From Bradyrhizobium sp. B124 (GTDB lineage: Bacteria > Pseudomonadota > Alphaproteobacteria > Rhizobiales > Xanthobacteraceae), in contig NZ_CP152413.1 of assembly GCF_038967635.1 (NCBI RefSeq), positions 1,302,001 through 1,366,000 on the forward strand: a stretch of DNA of 64,000 nt, read 5' to 3'. This document shows positions 25,958-32,596 of this stretch, piece after piece. Under the pieces are notes generated by a model. The model searched no databases, was not told the DNA's origin, and was given only the letters and a program-made list of their open reading frames with translations. Made by a program: the position numbers and the translations under genes. Position 1 is the first letter of the stretch; each line of letters opens with the position of its first letter.

Positions 25958-26401
25958 ATGACCACGGTTAGAAGCGCACTAGCGCAGAAGAGTGGCACCC
26001 TGATCCATGTACGTTCCGCCGACATGGTCATCGAGGCCTTGCGACGGATGCGCGACAGTCGGGTCCGGTCGGTGCTGGTCATCGACGACGACATGCTGAT
26101 CGGCATCGTGACCCAGGGTGACTGCGCCATCAAAGTGCTACTGCCCGGGCTCGATGCAAAGCAGACGCCGGTGGGTCAGGTGATGACGGGCAGCCCGGTG
26201 ACGATCAAACCGGATGATCAGCTGGACGCTTGCATGGCTATGATGGCTGCGCGTGGTTTTCGCCACCTGCCAGTGCTGGACGCGGGCAAGGTCGTGGGCG
26301 TGATCTCGATAGGAGATGTCGTCAAGAACATCATCCGGGATTTGGAGCACAACGTGGACGACCTGATGGGTTACATCATGAAGGACAGCCCCGGGGGCTG
26401 A
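25958..26401 (+). CDS. tandem CBS-domain protein
   Basis: A 147-residue protein made of two CBS motifs: VIEALRRMRDSRVRSVLVIDD..LIGIVTQGD and DACMAMMAARGFRHLPVLDAGKVVGVISIGDV. Together they form one Bateman module that usually binds adenine nucleotides and senses energy state. There is no attached enzyme domain. Such stand-alone proteins are common in rhizobia, and the target is unknown. Probable cargo of the element. Confidence 0.85.
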   Translation: MTTVRSALAQKSGTLIHVRSADMVIEALRRMRDSRVRSVLVIDDDMLIGIVTQGDCAIKVLLPGLDAKQTPVGQVMTGSPVTIKPDDQLDACMAMMAARGFRHLPVLDAGKVVGVISIGDVVKNIIRDLEHNVDDLMGYIMKDSPGG

Positions 26402-26475
26402 CAGACGAACGCGGTGCCGTCACCCCCGCGCATGTCTGGTTGTGGCCCCAAGCAGACCTGAGGCCGGCGCGGATA

Positions 26476-26505
26476 GACGTCAGCTTTTGACCCGAAGCGG
26501 ACCTT
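26476..26505. repeat. intergenic mosaic repeat, left of the Cys-rich gene
   Basis: Contains GTCAGCTTTTGACCC. A similar GTCAGCTTTTGGCCC is at 27316-27345, on the other side of the 26504-27181 gene, in the same orientation. Confidence 0.5.
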
Positions 26506-27181
26506 AAGTTCTGCCCTGGTTTGGACTAACCGCAGGCCATTGAAACGCTGCAAGCGCATCTTCAGCGAGTTGAAGACATCGTCGTGAAAACATGCGCTCC
26601 GTCCAGACGGAACGCAGAGCGGTTTCGGCTGCTTCGCGGGTTGCCGCTGGATAGCGCGTCAGCAATTCCGTCACGAGCTCCTCAAATTGTGCGCCCTTTG
26701 GCTCTTTCGGCAAGGAGCCGAACGACAACGGATACTCGGGGTTACGATCCACATCGTAGTGGGCTTCGTATCGTGGGTCGTCACTCATCACACTGGAAAC
26801 GACGCCGACCTCGAATGAAACTTCTCGTCTCCAGCCATACCCCAATACGCGCCACCAGTATTCCAAGACTTCAAGTTCTACGACTGTTGTCGATAGCCCG
26901 GCCTGACAGCAACCGACGTTAGGGGGATCACCATAATGCAGACCCCTATGGCAGATAGCAGTTGCCACATCGGGATCGTCTTTGAAGTAGGGCTGTGAAA
27001 TCGCCAATCGGAACTGACGCCCGCAGCATTGACATGCGGCGAGAACCAGCGCCGCCTCACGCGCATAAAAATTCGCAACCGCGTCCGGTTTGAAAGGCCC
27101 ATAGCGCGGAACTGCGAACTCATCAAACCATGATGGTTCTTCCTTAATTCGGCTGCGTATGTCGGCATAGTCTGTATGCAC
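26504..27181 (-). CDS. cysteine-rich hypothetical protein
   Basis: A 225-residue protein beginning VHTDYADIRSRI. A putative zinc site is formed by CQCCGRQF (near residue 52) and HRGLHYGDPPNVGCC about 25 residues later. The rest is mixed alpha/beta with an acidic middle and helical end. GAGG five bases before the GTG at 27181 fixes the start; the open frame runs on to 27301 without a ribosome site. No family is recognised. It is flanked by similar 30-bp repeats, suggesting a separately acquired cassette. Confidence 0.55.
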   Translation of the reverse strand: MHTDYADIRSRIKEEPSWFDEFAVPRYGPFKPDAVANFYAREAALVLAACQCCGRQFRLAISQPYFKDDPDVATAICHRGLHYGDPPNVGCCQAGLSTTVVELEVLEYWWRVLGYGWRREVSFEVGVVSSVMSDDPRYEAHYDVDRNPEYPLSFGSLPKEPKGAQFEELVTELLTRYPAATREAAETALRSVWTERMFSRRCLQLAEDALAAFQWPAVSPNQGRT

Positions 27182-27315
27182 TGGAGCCTCAAGAGCGTTT
27201 GCGGACGCGCCTAGGATAGCAGAGCTTCGCGGCCTTAGGTTGATGAGGTCCGCTCCAATGAAGAGCTTGCAGGCGATTTCAGTTACTAAGTGATGAACCA
27301 AGGGGCGCGACGGCT

Positions 27316-27345
27316 GAGGTCAGCTTTTGGCCCTTAGCTGCCCTT
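27316..27345. repeat. intergenic mosaic repeat, right of the Cys-rich gene
   Basis: GTCAGCTTTTGGCCC core, related to 26476-26505. A further related palindrome, ATGTCCGCTTTC...AGCAGACAT, lies at 27362-27389. Confidence 0.45.
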
Positions 27346-27462
27346 GGTCTACGATGTCATGATGTCCGCTTTCACTGAGAAGCAGACATCACTGCACGTG
27401 GGGCAATTGGATTTACAAGTACACGCGCTCGCCAGCCTTTCAGCGACCAGGACCAACGCTGA

Positions 27463-27684
27463 GGTGGCTCAGGTCGAGGCAAGCCAACGAAAAGGCGCGC
27501 CACGGTGCGAGCCACTGTGGTCGGCGACCCTGCGGTCGCCGCCGGCATGGGCCTCTCACTCAAAGGCACCGAGTACTTCGACCAGTCCTTCGACATTGAC
27601 ACGGTTGTCCACGACTTCGGCATGTCGGGTCACACCACCCACATCACGGCGCGCTCGGCCAAGGAGGGGCGATCAGCATCCTGA
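27463..27684 (+). pseudogene. C-terminal remnant of a phage late-control D-type protein
   Basis: After an in-frame stop at 27460-27462 the frame reads through VVGDPAVAAGMGLSLKGT and then FDQSFDIDTVVHDFGMSGH, followed by TARSAKEGR and a stop. Such endings (G-P-x-L..G..., DIDTV.H, TARSAKKGR) are typical of phage late control/gpD proteins that form the tail spike hub. The upstream part of the gene, several hundred residues, is missing or frameshifted. It is the only sign that the element once had a tail module. Confidence 0.5.
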
Positions 27685-28064
27685 TGGGCGCTCAGGAGGA
27701 GAAGTGAGAAAGTCAATCGCGACGAATCGTGCTGGAAACGAGGACCAGTCGAATCGGTCCAACTGCAGATAAAGTCACAGGGAAATCGGTTAACAAACCT
27801 GCTCACTGCCTGTTGATAAGGCAGAGGCTGCACGCGCCGTGCATTGCCGAAAGAAGCCCATCGAGTGTCCAATGGACCCAAGGTGCCGCTGCTGATTCGC
27901 GGTCGGGCACTGAAACGAAGGACGGCCCCGCTACCAACGGGAACCGCCCTTGCTCGAAACCGACCTCGGTTGCCCGGACATCGGCTCCTCCACAGAGCGA
28001 CGATATGCAGACTCGTATGAAGGTGTCTATGGCGCCGAGGTCACATTCTCGGTGATAGCTACCA
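27685..28064. other. gene-free stretch before the KilA-N-like gene
   Basis: 380 bp in which no convincing coding region was found. It is presumably eroded phage DNA. Confidence 0.35.
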
Positions 28065-29066
28065 ATGAGTGACTCGAAGAAACCTTTTGTGTTCAAGCCG
28101 AAGACCCGCGAGGAAATCAGCCTGAACGCCAACAAGATCAGTGTCTTGGCCCCGAAATCGGCCTCCAAGGAAATCACCCCGGCGCAGGGCATCCTGCACC
28201 TCGGGATCGAATTGAACGCCGATGTCAACGGCATCGGGATGGGCGTCCTCTCTGACGGCACCCCATACCTGAATCAGCGCGGGCTCGCTGCCCTCTGCGG
28301 GGTCCAGAACGCGCACATCGGCACCATCAGCAGCCAGTGGCAGGACGAGGACAAGCCGCGCATAAAGTCGATCAAGGCGATCTTGGCTAAGGCGGGCTTC
28401 AGCGCAGCCGCGGCCCACGTTGAGATCGTCCACGGTGGCCAGACCCAGTACTGCTACCCGGCCGAGATCTGTCTTGCGGTTCTGGAGTATTACGCTTTCG
28501 ATGCCGGCGCGAATTGTCAGCCCGAAGCTCGTGACAATTATCGCCTGCTTGCAGGCTCTAAGCTGCGGGAACTGATCTACCGCCAGGTCGGCTATGACCC
28601 GGCGCATCTCAAGCGGTTCGACAAGTGGCACGAACGCGTCGCGCTCAACTACCAGTCCGCACCGAAGGGGTTTTTCCACGTCTTCAACGAGGCGCACACG
28701 GTCGTCTACGAGCTGATCATGGCTGGCGCGGATATCGGCGATAAGAATGTCGTCGACATCTCCATCGGGCAGCACTGGTCGAAGCACTGGACCGACAACA
28801 ACTTGGAAGCCGTCTACGGTGCTCGCTCGAAGTACCCGCACTGCTATCCCGACAGCCACCCGCAGTCGAAGTCCAACCCGCAAGAGTCGTGGTGCTACCC
28901 GCTTGCGGCCCTTGGTGCGTATCGCGAATGGCTGCAGGACATCTACATCGAGGGCGGCAAGTTCAGCGCCTACCTCAAAGGCAAGGTCGCGAAGGGAGAC
29001 CTGCTTCCGTCGGTGGCGCAGCTGGCAGTGACGGCCCTCGTGCCGCCGCAACTGCCCTCCTCCTGA
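28065..29066 (+). CDS. KilA-N/antirepressor-like phage protein
   Basis: A 333-residue protein. A beta/helix N-terminal region (about 60-150) holds DGTPYLNQRGLAALCGV followed by a helix, as in KilA-N and antirepressor DNA-binding domains. The C-terminal ~180 residues are aromatic-rich (IYRQVGYDP, then HCYPDSHPQSKSNPQESWCYPLAALGAYREWL) and probably mediate oligomerisation. The domain order recalls the prophage abortive-infection protein BstA, but that link is inference only; a plain antirepressor is as likely. It stands alone with its own promoter region and is followed by an operator palindrome. Confidence 0.55.
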   Translation: MSDSKKPFVFKPKTREEISLNANKISVLAPKSASKEITPAQGILHLGIELNADVNGIGMGVLSDGTPYLNQRGLAALCGVQNAHIGTISSQWQDEDKPRIKSIKAILAKAGFSAAAAHVEIVHGGQTQYCYPAEICLAVLEYYAFDAGANCQPEARDNYRLLAGSKLRELIYRQVGYDPAHLKRFDKWHERVALNYQSAPKGFFHVFNEAHTVVYELIMAGADIGDKNVVDISIGQHWSKHWTDNNLEAVYGARSKYPHCYPDSHPQSKSNPQESWCYPLAALGAYREWLQDIYIEGGKFSAYLKGKVAKGDLLPSVAQLAVTALVPPQLPSS

Positions 29067-29130
29067 TTGACGCCCGACAGGCCGGCCGGCGCGCAATAGC
29101 GCCGCCGGCCCCATCGGCATGGCTGAACGG

Positions 29131-29149
29131 ATGCACCAGACAGGTGCAT
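29131..29149. promoter_or_regulatory. element operator copy 3 (ATGCACC-agaca-GGTGCAT)
   Basis: Perfect palindrome with 7-bp arms, in the 220-bp gap before the gene at 29287. Confidence 0.65.
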
Positions 29150-29286
29150 GACAAGCCCGTCACGCTGAGGTAAACGACCGTCGGGTTCGCAGCCCGACTA
29201 CCGCAAGGAGACCACCGTCATTCACCCGCAACCGGCCGGGTGCGCGTCGGCATGGTCTCATCCCGCCGGGCACGAGGAAGTCCAAA

Positions 29287-29676
29287 ATGCGAACCAACAC
29301 AGCCAAGCTCATCCAACTTATCGAACGAGCCGCAGCGCAGCGCGAGCGCGCCAGTAGGCTCGACGAATGGGCCATGCAACAGCACGACCCGGATGTCCGA
29401 AAGCGCACAGATGCCAGCGTGACGGCCATGTGCCACGAGGCCACCTCGATCGAGTTCAGCTGCGCAACCGCAGAGGTCGAGAGTGCCGAGGGACAAATGG
29501 TCCGCTGCCACTTCATCGGCGAGACCGGGTTCACCGCTGAGGAGCTGATCGAGATCGCCTGGGCGGCCGGCCATGACGCGGGCCGGTTGGGCCTGAGCCG
29601 CGCCCAGCCCGGGTGCTTTGCGAACTCGCTGGAGCGATCCGAGCCACCGCTGGAAGTCAAAAAGGCTCGTGGGTGA
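29287..29676 (+). CDS. hypothetical element protein
   Basis: A 129-residue, Glu/Ala-rich, mostly helical protein (LIQLIERAAAQRERASRLDEWAMQQHDPDVRKR...). GAGGAA seven bases before the ATG supports the start. It has an operator palindrome about 140 bp upstream and a hairpin after its stop. No domain is recognised. Its position in the early/regulatory region suggests a control or replication accessory. Confidence 0.5.
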   Translation: MRTNTAKLIQLIERAAAQRERASRLDEWAMQQHDPDVRKRTDASVTAMCHEATSIEFSCATAEVESAEGQMVRCHFIGETGFTAEELIEIAWAAGHDAGRLGLSRAQPGCFANSLERSEPPLEVKKARG

Positions 29677-29682
29677 ACTGCC

Positions 29683-29710
29683 CGGAGCCCACGCTTGCTC
29701 GCGGGCTCCG
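29683..29710 (+). terminator. hairpin after the 29287 gene
   Basis: CGGAGCCC and GGGCTCCG form a perfect 8-bp stem with a 12-base loop, followed by ATTT only. A weak terminator. Confidence 0.5.
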
Positions 29711-29770
29711 ATTTCCACGCTCCGTTTACAATATTTTCTTACAACCTAAAGGAGAAAACTCGCCGAATTG

Positions 29771-29787
29771 TGCACCAGATCGGTGCA
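29771..29787. promoter_or_regulatory. element operator copy 4 (TGCACC-agatc-GGTGCA)
   Basis: Perfect 6-bp arms, 176 bp before the ribbon-helix-helix gene. The surrounding 29711-29946 is AT-rich non-coding DNA. Confidence 0.65.
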
Positions 29788-29842
29788 ACGTTTGATTTGA
29801 GCTGCTTCTACGCCAGTGTTTTCGAGCACAATCTGCAGTAAA

Positions 29843-29859
29843 TGCACCGAGACGGTGCA
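29843..29859. promoter_or_regulatory. element operator copy 5 (TGCACC-gagac-GGTGCA)
   Basis: Perfect 6-bp arms, 72 bp from copy 4 (centre to centre) and 87 bp before the ribbon-helix-helix gene. The pair could permit cooperative binding. Confidence 0.65.
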
Positions 29860-29946
29860 AAAACATTAGCATTTTCATGATCTTGCCAGAACTTCAGCCA
29901 GTGGGTAGGCACGTCCAGCAATCCATTCTACCGCGCTAGGTGATCC

Positions 29947-30111
29947 ATGCATGGCATCGCGACCAGGAAAGCAGTTCTCTCGTTGCCGCAGGACGTCGAT
30001 CGGCTTCTCGATCGCTGGGCTGCAGAGAACCAGTCGTCGCGAAGCAGCGAGCTGGTGAAGGCAGTACGTCTCCGCGCGGAGCAGGAGCGTAAGGCAGCGC
30101 CGGCGAGCTGA
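29947..30111 (+). CDS. small ribbon-helix-helix (CopG-like) regulator
   Basis: A 54-residue protein. RKAVLSLPQDVDRLLDRWAA is the beta-strand plus first helix, and NQSSRSSELVKAVRLRAEQE the turn and second helix of the ribbon-helix-helix fold; length and charge fit. Such dimers bind short inverted repeats and often repress their own operon. Two perfect operator palindromes lie upstream and the gene heads an apparent operon with 30114 and the integrase, so it may control integration and excision. An alternative ATG at 29951 is out of frame. The link to the palindromes is inferred from position. Confidence 0.65.
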   Translation: MHGIATRKAVLSLPQDVDRLLDRWAAENQSSRSSELVKAVRLRAEQERKAAPAS

Positions 30112-30113
30112 TC

Positions 30114-30311
30114 ATGTCGCATACACGGCACACCAAGAAGATCATCCAGCGGCACGTCGAAGCCTTGAAAGAGGCTGGGTTTGCCACGGTTGGGGTTCGA
30201 CTTGATGGGACAGTGGTCGGCCTCGCAGTGAAGGATAACCCCGGTATCGAGCCCGACGCGACCTTGACGGACCGGCCGAAGCTCCGTGATGCTGCGGAGC
30301 TGCTGAGGTGA
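30114..30311 (+). CDS. small hypothetical protein upstream of the integrase
   Basis: A 65-residue basic protein (SHTRHTKKIIQRHVEALKEAGFATVGVRLDGTVVGLAV...). It starts 2 bp after the RHH gene and overlaps the integrase start by 4 bp, so the three are one operon. The position next to the integrase would suit a recombination directionality factor, but the sequence lacks an evident MerR/excisionase helix-turn-helix. Function unknown. Confidence 0.55.
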   Translation: MSHTRHTKKIIQRHVEALKEAGFATVGVRLDGTVVGLAVKDNPGIEPDATLTDRPKLRDAAELLR

Positions 30312-31729
30312 CCACGACGCCTCCTCTCCTATTTGTCGTGCCCTCCGAGGACGACAGCGTGGGCCAGGATCGCATTCGCCACTTCGTGTATATCAACGCC
30401 CGCTGGCGTTGGCGCCCGACGAAGACCATGCGGAGCTATGGCTTCCAGCTGGTCAATATGGGTCGCGGCGGTCCCGGGTTGGATGCAAAAGGCAGGCCCG
30501 CGCCGAGTGTTGAGGACCAACAGCGAGCAATCGAACTCAATCGAGCATGGGATCATGTTCGTGCCGGACACATCATGCCGCCGGCCAAGACCACACTCCA
30601 AGTCTACGCCGAAGGATCCATCGGCTTCGCCTATCAGAAGGCGATGGAACATCGCAAAGCCGAACGGTTGGCAAAGGGTACCGTCTGGACCTCGCGACAG
30701 GAAAAACGCGACAGCTGGTCGCGATCATGGCGCTGGCTGTCCGCGCTCGCCGAGTGCGACCCCCGCACGGTCAAGGCTGAGCACTTCGTTCGCATTGATC
30801 CCACCTCCGGCAAAGCAATCGGCCTGATACCCAAAATCGAAGCCGAGGTGTCGGTCACCGAGCGTCACATGGTCATCAAGACATGGCGCGCTCTCTGGGT
30901 TCGGATGTCCGCTATGACGGTCGACGATCGGCAGTATTGCCGACGCGACGCCGATCCATCGAAGCAATTCTCGAACACGCCGCCAAAGCCCCGAGATCAA
31001 GTGTGGTATCGGCGCGAGGTCTATAAGTTGGTTCAGGTCGCGTGGCGCAATGGCTACTACGGCCTGGCCGCTCTGATTGCTGTCGCGTGGGATAGCCAGT
31101 TCTCGCCCGTCGACAATCGCAGCCTCACGCTTGCTCAATCCTGCAACGACGACACCGGCATTTACTTCGTCACTGATAGAGCCAAGACCGGGCGAGCAGC
31201 GGTCGCAACGCTGAGCCCGTGGTCCGAGGCCATCCTGCTCGCATACTTGCGCGGGTTCGGCGCTGATCTACTCGACAACGTGCCGCTGTTCTGGACGCGA
31301 GGCGGTCGACCAGTTAGCCGCCTGGGCGCGACGGGACGCTGGGGTGGTGATCACGGGGGCGGCCGCCACGTGGCCGCGCGCCCCTATTCCGAAAGCGCCC
31401 TGCAGCAGGATTTTCGGGAGCTACGCGAGCTCGCTTTCGGCAAGGACGAGAAGCGGCAATTGCAAGACATGCGACGCTCTGGCGCCGTCGAAGGCGATGC
31501 CGGCGGTGCCTCCGTCGAGGACCAAAGCAACAAGATGGCGAACACCATCGCGAGCAACAACCGGCTGCGCCGGACCTACAACCCGGTCAATGTTCCGAGT
31601 GCCCGTCGATACGATGGAGCCAGGATCAAAGGGGCAGCGGAACTGGAACGTAGGGCGACCAAAAGTGTCACAGCGACGCCCCTTGTGACACTGATTGCTG
31701 AGAGGAGGTCTGCTAAGCCATTGAAATGA
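30308..31729 (+). CDS. divergent tyrosine recombinase/integrase of the element
   Basis: A 473-residue protein, GTG start, whose stop touches the att core next to tRNA-Asp. The C-terminal catalytic region shows a lysine beta-hairpin (YFVTDRAKTGRA), box II as QDMRRSG, and a late Tyr in LRRTYNPVN that fits the nucleophile. The usual box I Arg seems to be absent (WDSQFSPVDN where TGLR..E is expected), and box II His is Gln. The N-terminal ~200 residues would be the core-binding domain. Location, orientation and the att repeats strongly support integrase function despite this divergence. A related stump lies at 15455-15700. Confidence 0.75.
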   Translation: MTTTPPLLFVVPSEDDSVGQDRIRHFVYINARWRWRPTKTMRSYGFQLVNMGRGGPGLDAKGRPAPSVEDQQRAIELNRAWDHVRAGHIMPPAKTTLQVYAEGSIGFAYQKAMEHRKAERLAKGTVWTSRQEKRDSWSRSWRWLSALAECDPRTVKAEHFVRIDPTSGKAIGLIPKIEAEVSVTERHMVIKTWRALWVRMSAMTVDDRQYCRRDADPSKQFSNTPPKPRDQVWYRREVYKLVQVAWRNGYYGLAALIAVAWDSQFSPVDNRSLTLAQSCNDDTGIYFVTDRAKTGRAAVATLSPWSEAILLAYLRGFGADLLDNVPLFWTRGGRPVSRLGATGRWGGDHGGGRHVAARPYSESALQQDFRELRELAFGKDEKRQLQDMRRSGAVEGDAGGASVEDQSNKMANTIASNNRLRRTYNPVNVPSARRYDGARIKGAAELERRATKSVTATPLVTLIAERRSAKPLK

Positions 31730-31778
31730 TGGCGCGAGAGACGGGACTCGAACCCGCGGCCTCCGCCGTGACAGGGCG
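31729..31778 (-). repeat. attR: 50-bp core within tRNA-Asp
   Basis: Identical to 15701-15750. It includes the last base of the integrase stop and the 3' part of the intact tRNA gene. Confidence 0.9.
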
Positions 31779-31806
31779 GCGCTCTAACCAACTGAGCTAC
31801 TCCCGC
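31730..31806 (-). tRNA. tRNA-Asp (GTC)
   Basis: 77-nt cloverleaf. Acceptor GCGGGAG pairs with CTCTCGC, anticodon loop CTGTCAC gives GTC between CCGCC and GGCGG, T-loop TTCGAGT, encoded CCA. It is the integration site of the element; the attR copy rebuilds the full gene. Confidence 0.95.
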
Positions 31807-32137
31807 GGATGCCGATCATCGGATTGATCCGCGCAGGAACGAGGGCATAAAGGCCCGCATCCCGATAGTCAAGCACGTTGCGGAGCCCTGCATAGCGCGG
31901 GCATTTTCGTGCTGTGGGCGCGAGTTGTCGCCTGTTTTCAGGGGAAACGGCGTAGTCAGCAAAGCCCCGAATCAAATAAGGCCTGATAGGTCTGGGTTTC
32001 CTGTGGCCGGGCTCGGCGCTGCCCGTTCCCAGAACCGGCGGTTTCAGGACTTTTCCGGACGCATTTTCCCGACGCGAACGGCGCGCCATTCGCGTGAAAG
32101 CAGCAATCCAGCCATTCAGCAACGAAGAGGGCCACAC
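31807..32137. other. gap upstream of the HU gene
   Basis: About 330 bp without a gene; it presumably holds the promoters of tRNA-Asp (minus) and HU (plus). No clear promoter box was identified. Confidence 0.35.
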
Positions 32138-32437
32138 ATGGCGAAGAAAGCAGCGACCCCGGCGACGATCACGCTGAAGCATCTGGCGGCGGCCATCGCC
32201 GAGGAGCAGGAGCTGTCCAAGAAGCAGGCCGAGGCGATCCTGACCGACATGGTCACCCGGATCACCAAGCACCTCAAGAAGGGCGAGCGGATTCGTATCG
32301 TTGGCCTCGGCATCCTCCAGGTTCGCAAGCGCGCCGCCCGCATGGGCCGCAACCCGGCGACCGGCGAGCAGATCCACATCAAGGCAAGCAAGAAGGTCGC
32401 CTTCCGTGCCGCCAAGGAGCTGAAGGAAGCCGTCTAG
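32138..32437 (+). CDS. hup: HU-family nucleoid protein
   Basis: A 99-residue DNA-binding protein. A helical dimer body with EEQELSKKQAEAILTDMVTRI is followed by the beta-arm region IRIVGLGILQVRKRAARMGRNPATGEQI (the family's GFG and R-NP-TGE motifs) and a closing helix. It bends DNA and compacts the nucleoid. AGAGG eight bases before the ATG sets the start; the open frame extends about 70 codons upstream without coding character. Followed by a good terminator. Confidence 0.9.
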   Translation: MAKKAATPATITLKHLAAAIAEEQELSKKQAEAILTDMVTRITKHLKKGERIRIVGLGILQVRKRAARMGRNPATGEQIHIKASKKVAFRAAKELKEAV

Positions 32438-32460
32438 GGTTCTTAACTTGCTTGATACCA

Positions 32461-32504
32461 AGCGCCATTCCGGCTCGCGACGCGGCCCCGGAGTGGCGCT
32501 TTTC
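32461..32504 (+). terminator. intrinsic terminator of the HU gene
   Basis: A 13-bp stem (AGCGCCATTCCGG with CCGGAGTGGCGCT, one G-T pair), 14-base loop, then TTTT. Confidence 0.8.
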
Positions 32505-32596
32505 TGTTGTAGAGTTGTCTCTCGATACGCTTTGCTTGCGCGAACCAACTTCGCCTGAGCGCCTTATTCCTGTTCTCCCACCCTTGCGCGGTCTTC

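Larger units (their letters stand above)
15701..31778. mobile_element. 16-kb phage-derived integrative element in tRNA-Asp(GTC)
   Basis: Bounded by perfect 50-bp direct repeats (15701-15750 and 31729-31778) formed from the 3' half of tRNA-Asp. The integrase is at the right end, reading into the tRNA. Contents: regulators, a terS-terL-portal packaging operon, a serine recombinase, a DUF2971 gene and a small zinc-finger gene, a KilA-N-like gene, lipocalin, CBS and cysteine-rich cargo genes, and five copies of one palindromic operator. No major capsid, protease, tail tube or lysis gene was found. It could be a phage satellite or a deleted prophage. Confidence 0.85.

Noticed and set aside
24982..28064. 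Hidden capsid or protease genes of the phage element
   Set aside because: Checked in all available frames; only lipocalin, CBS, cysteine-rich and a D-like remnant were found.
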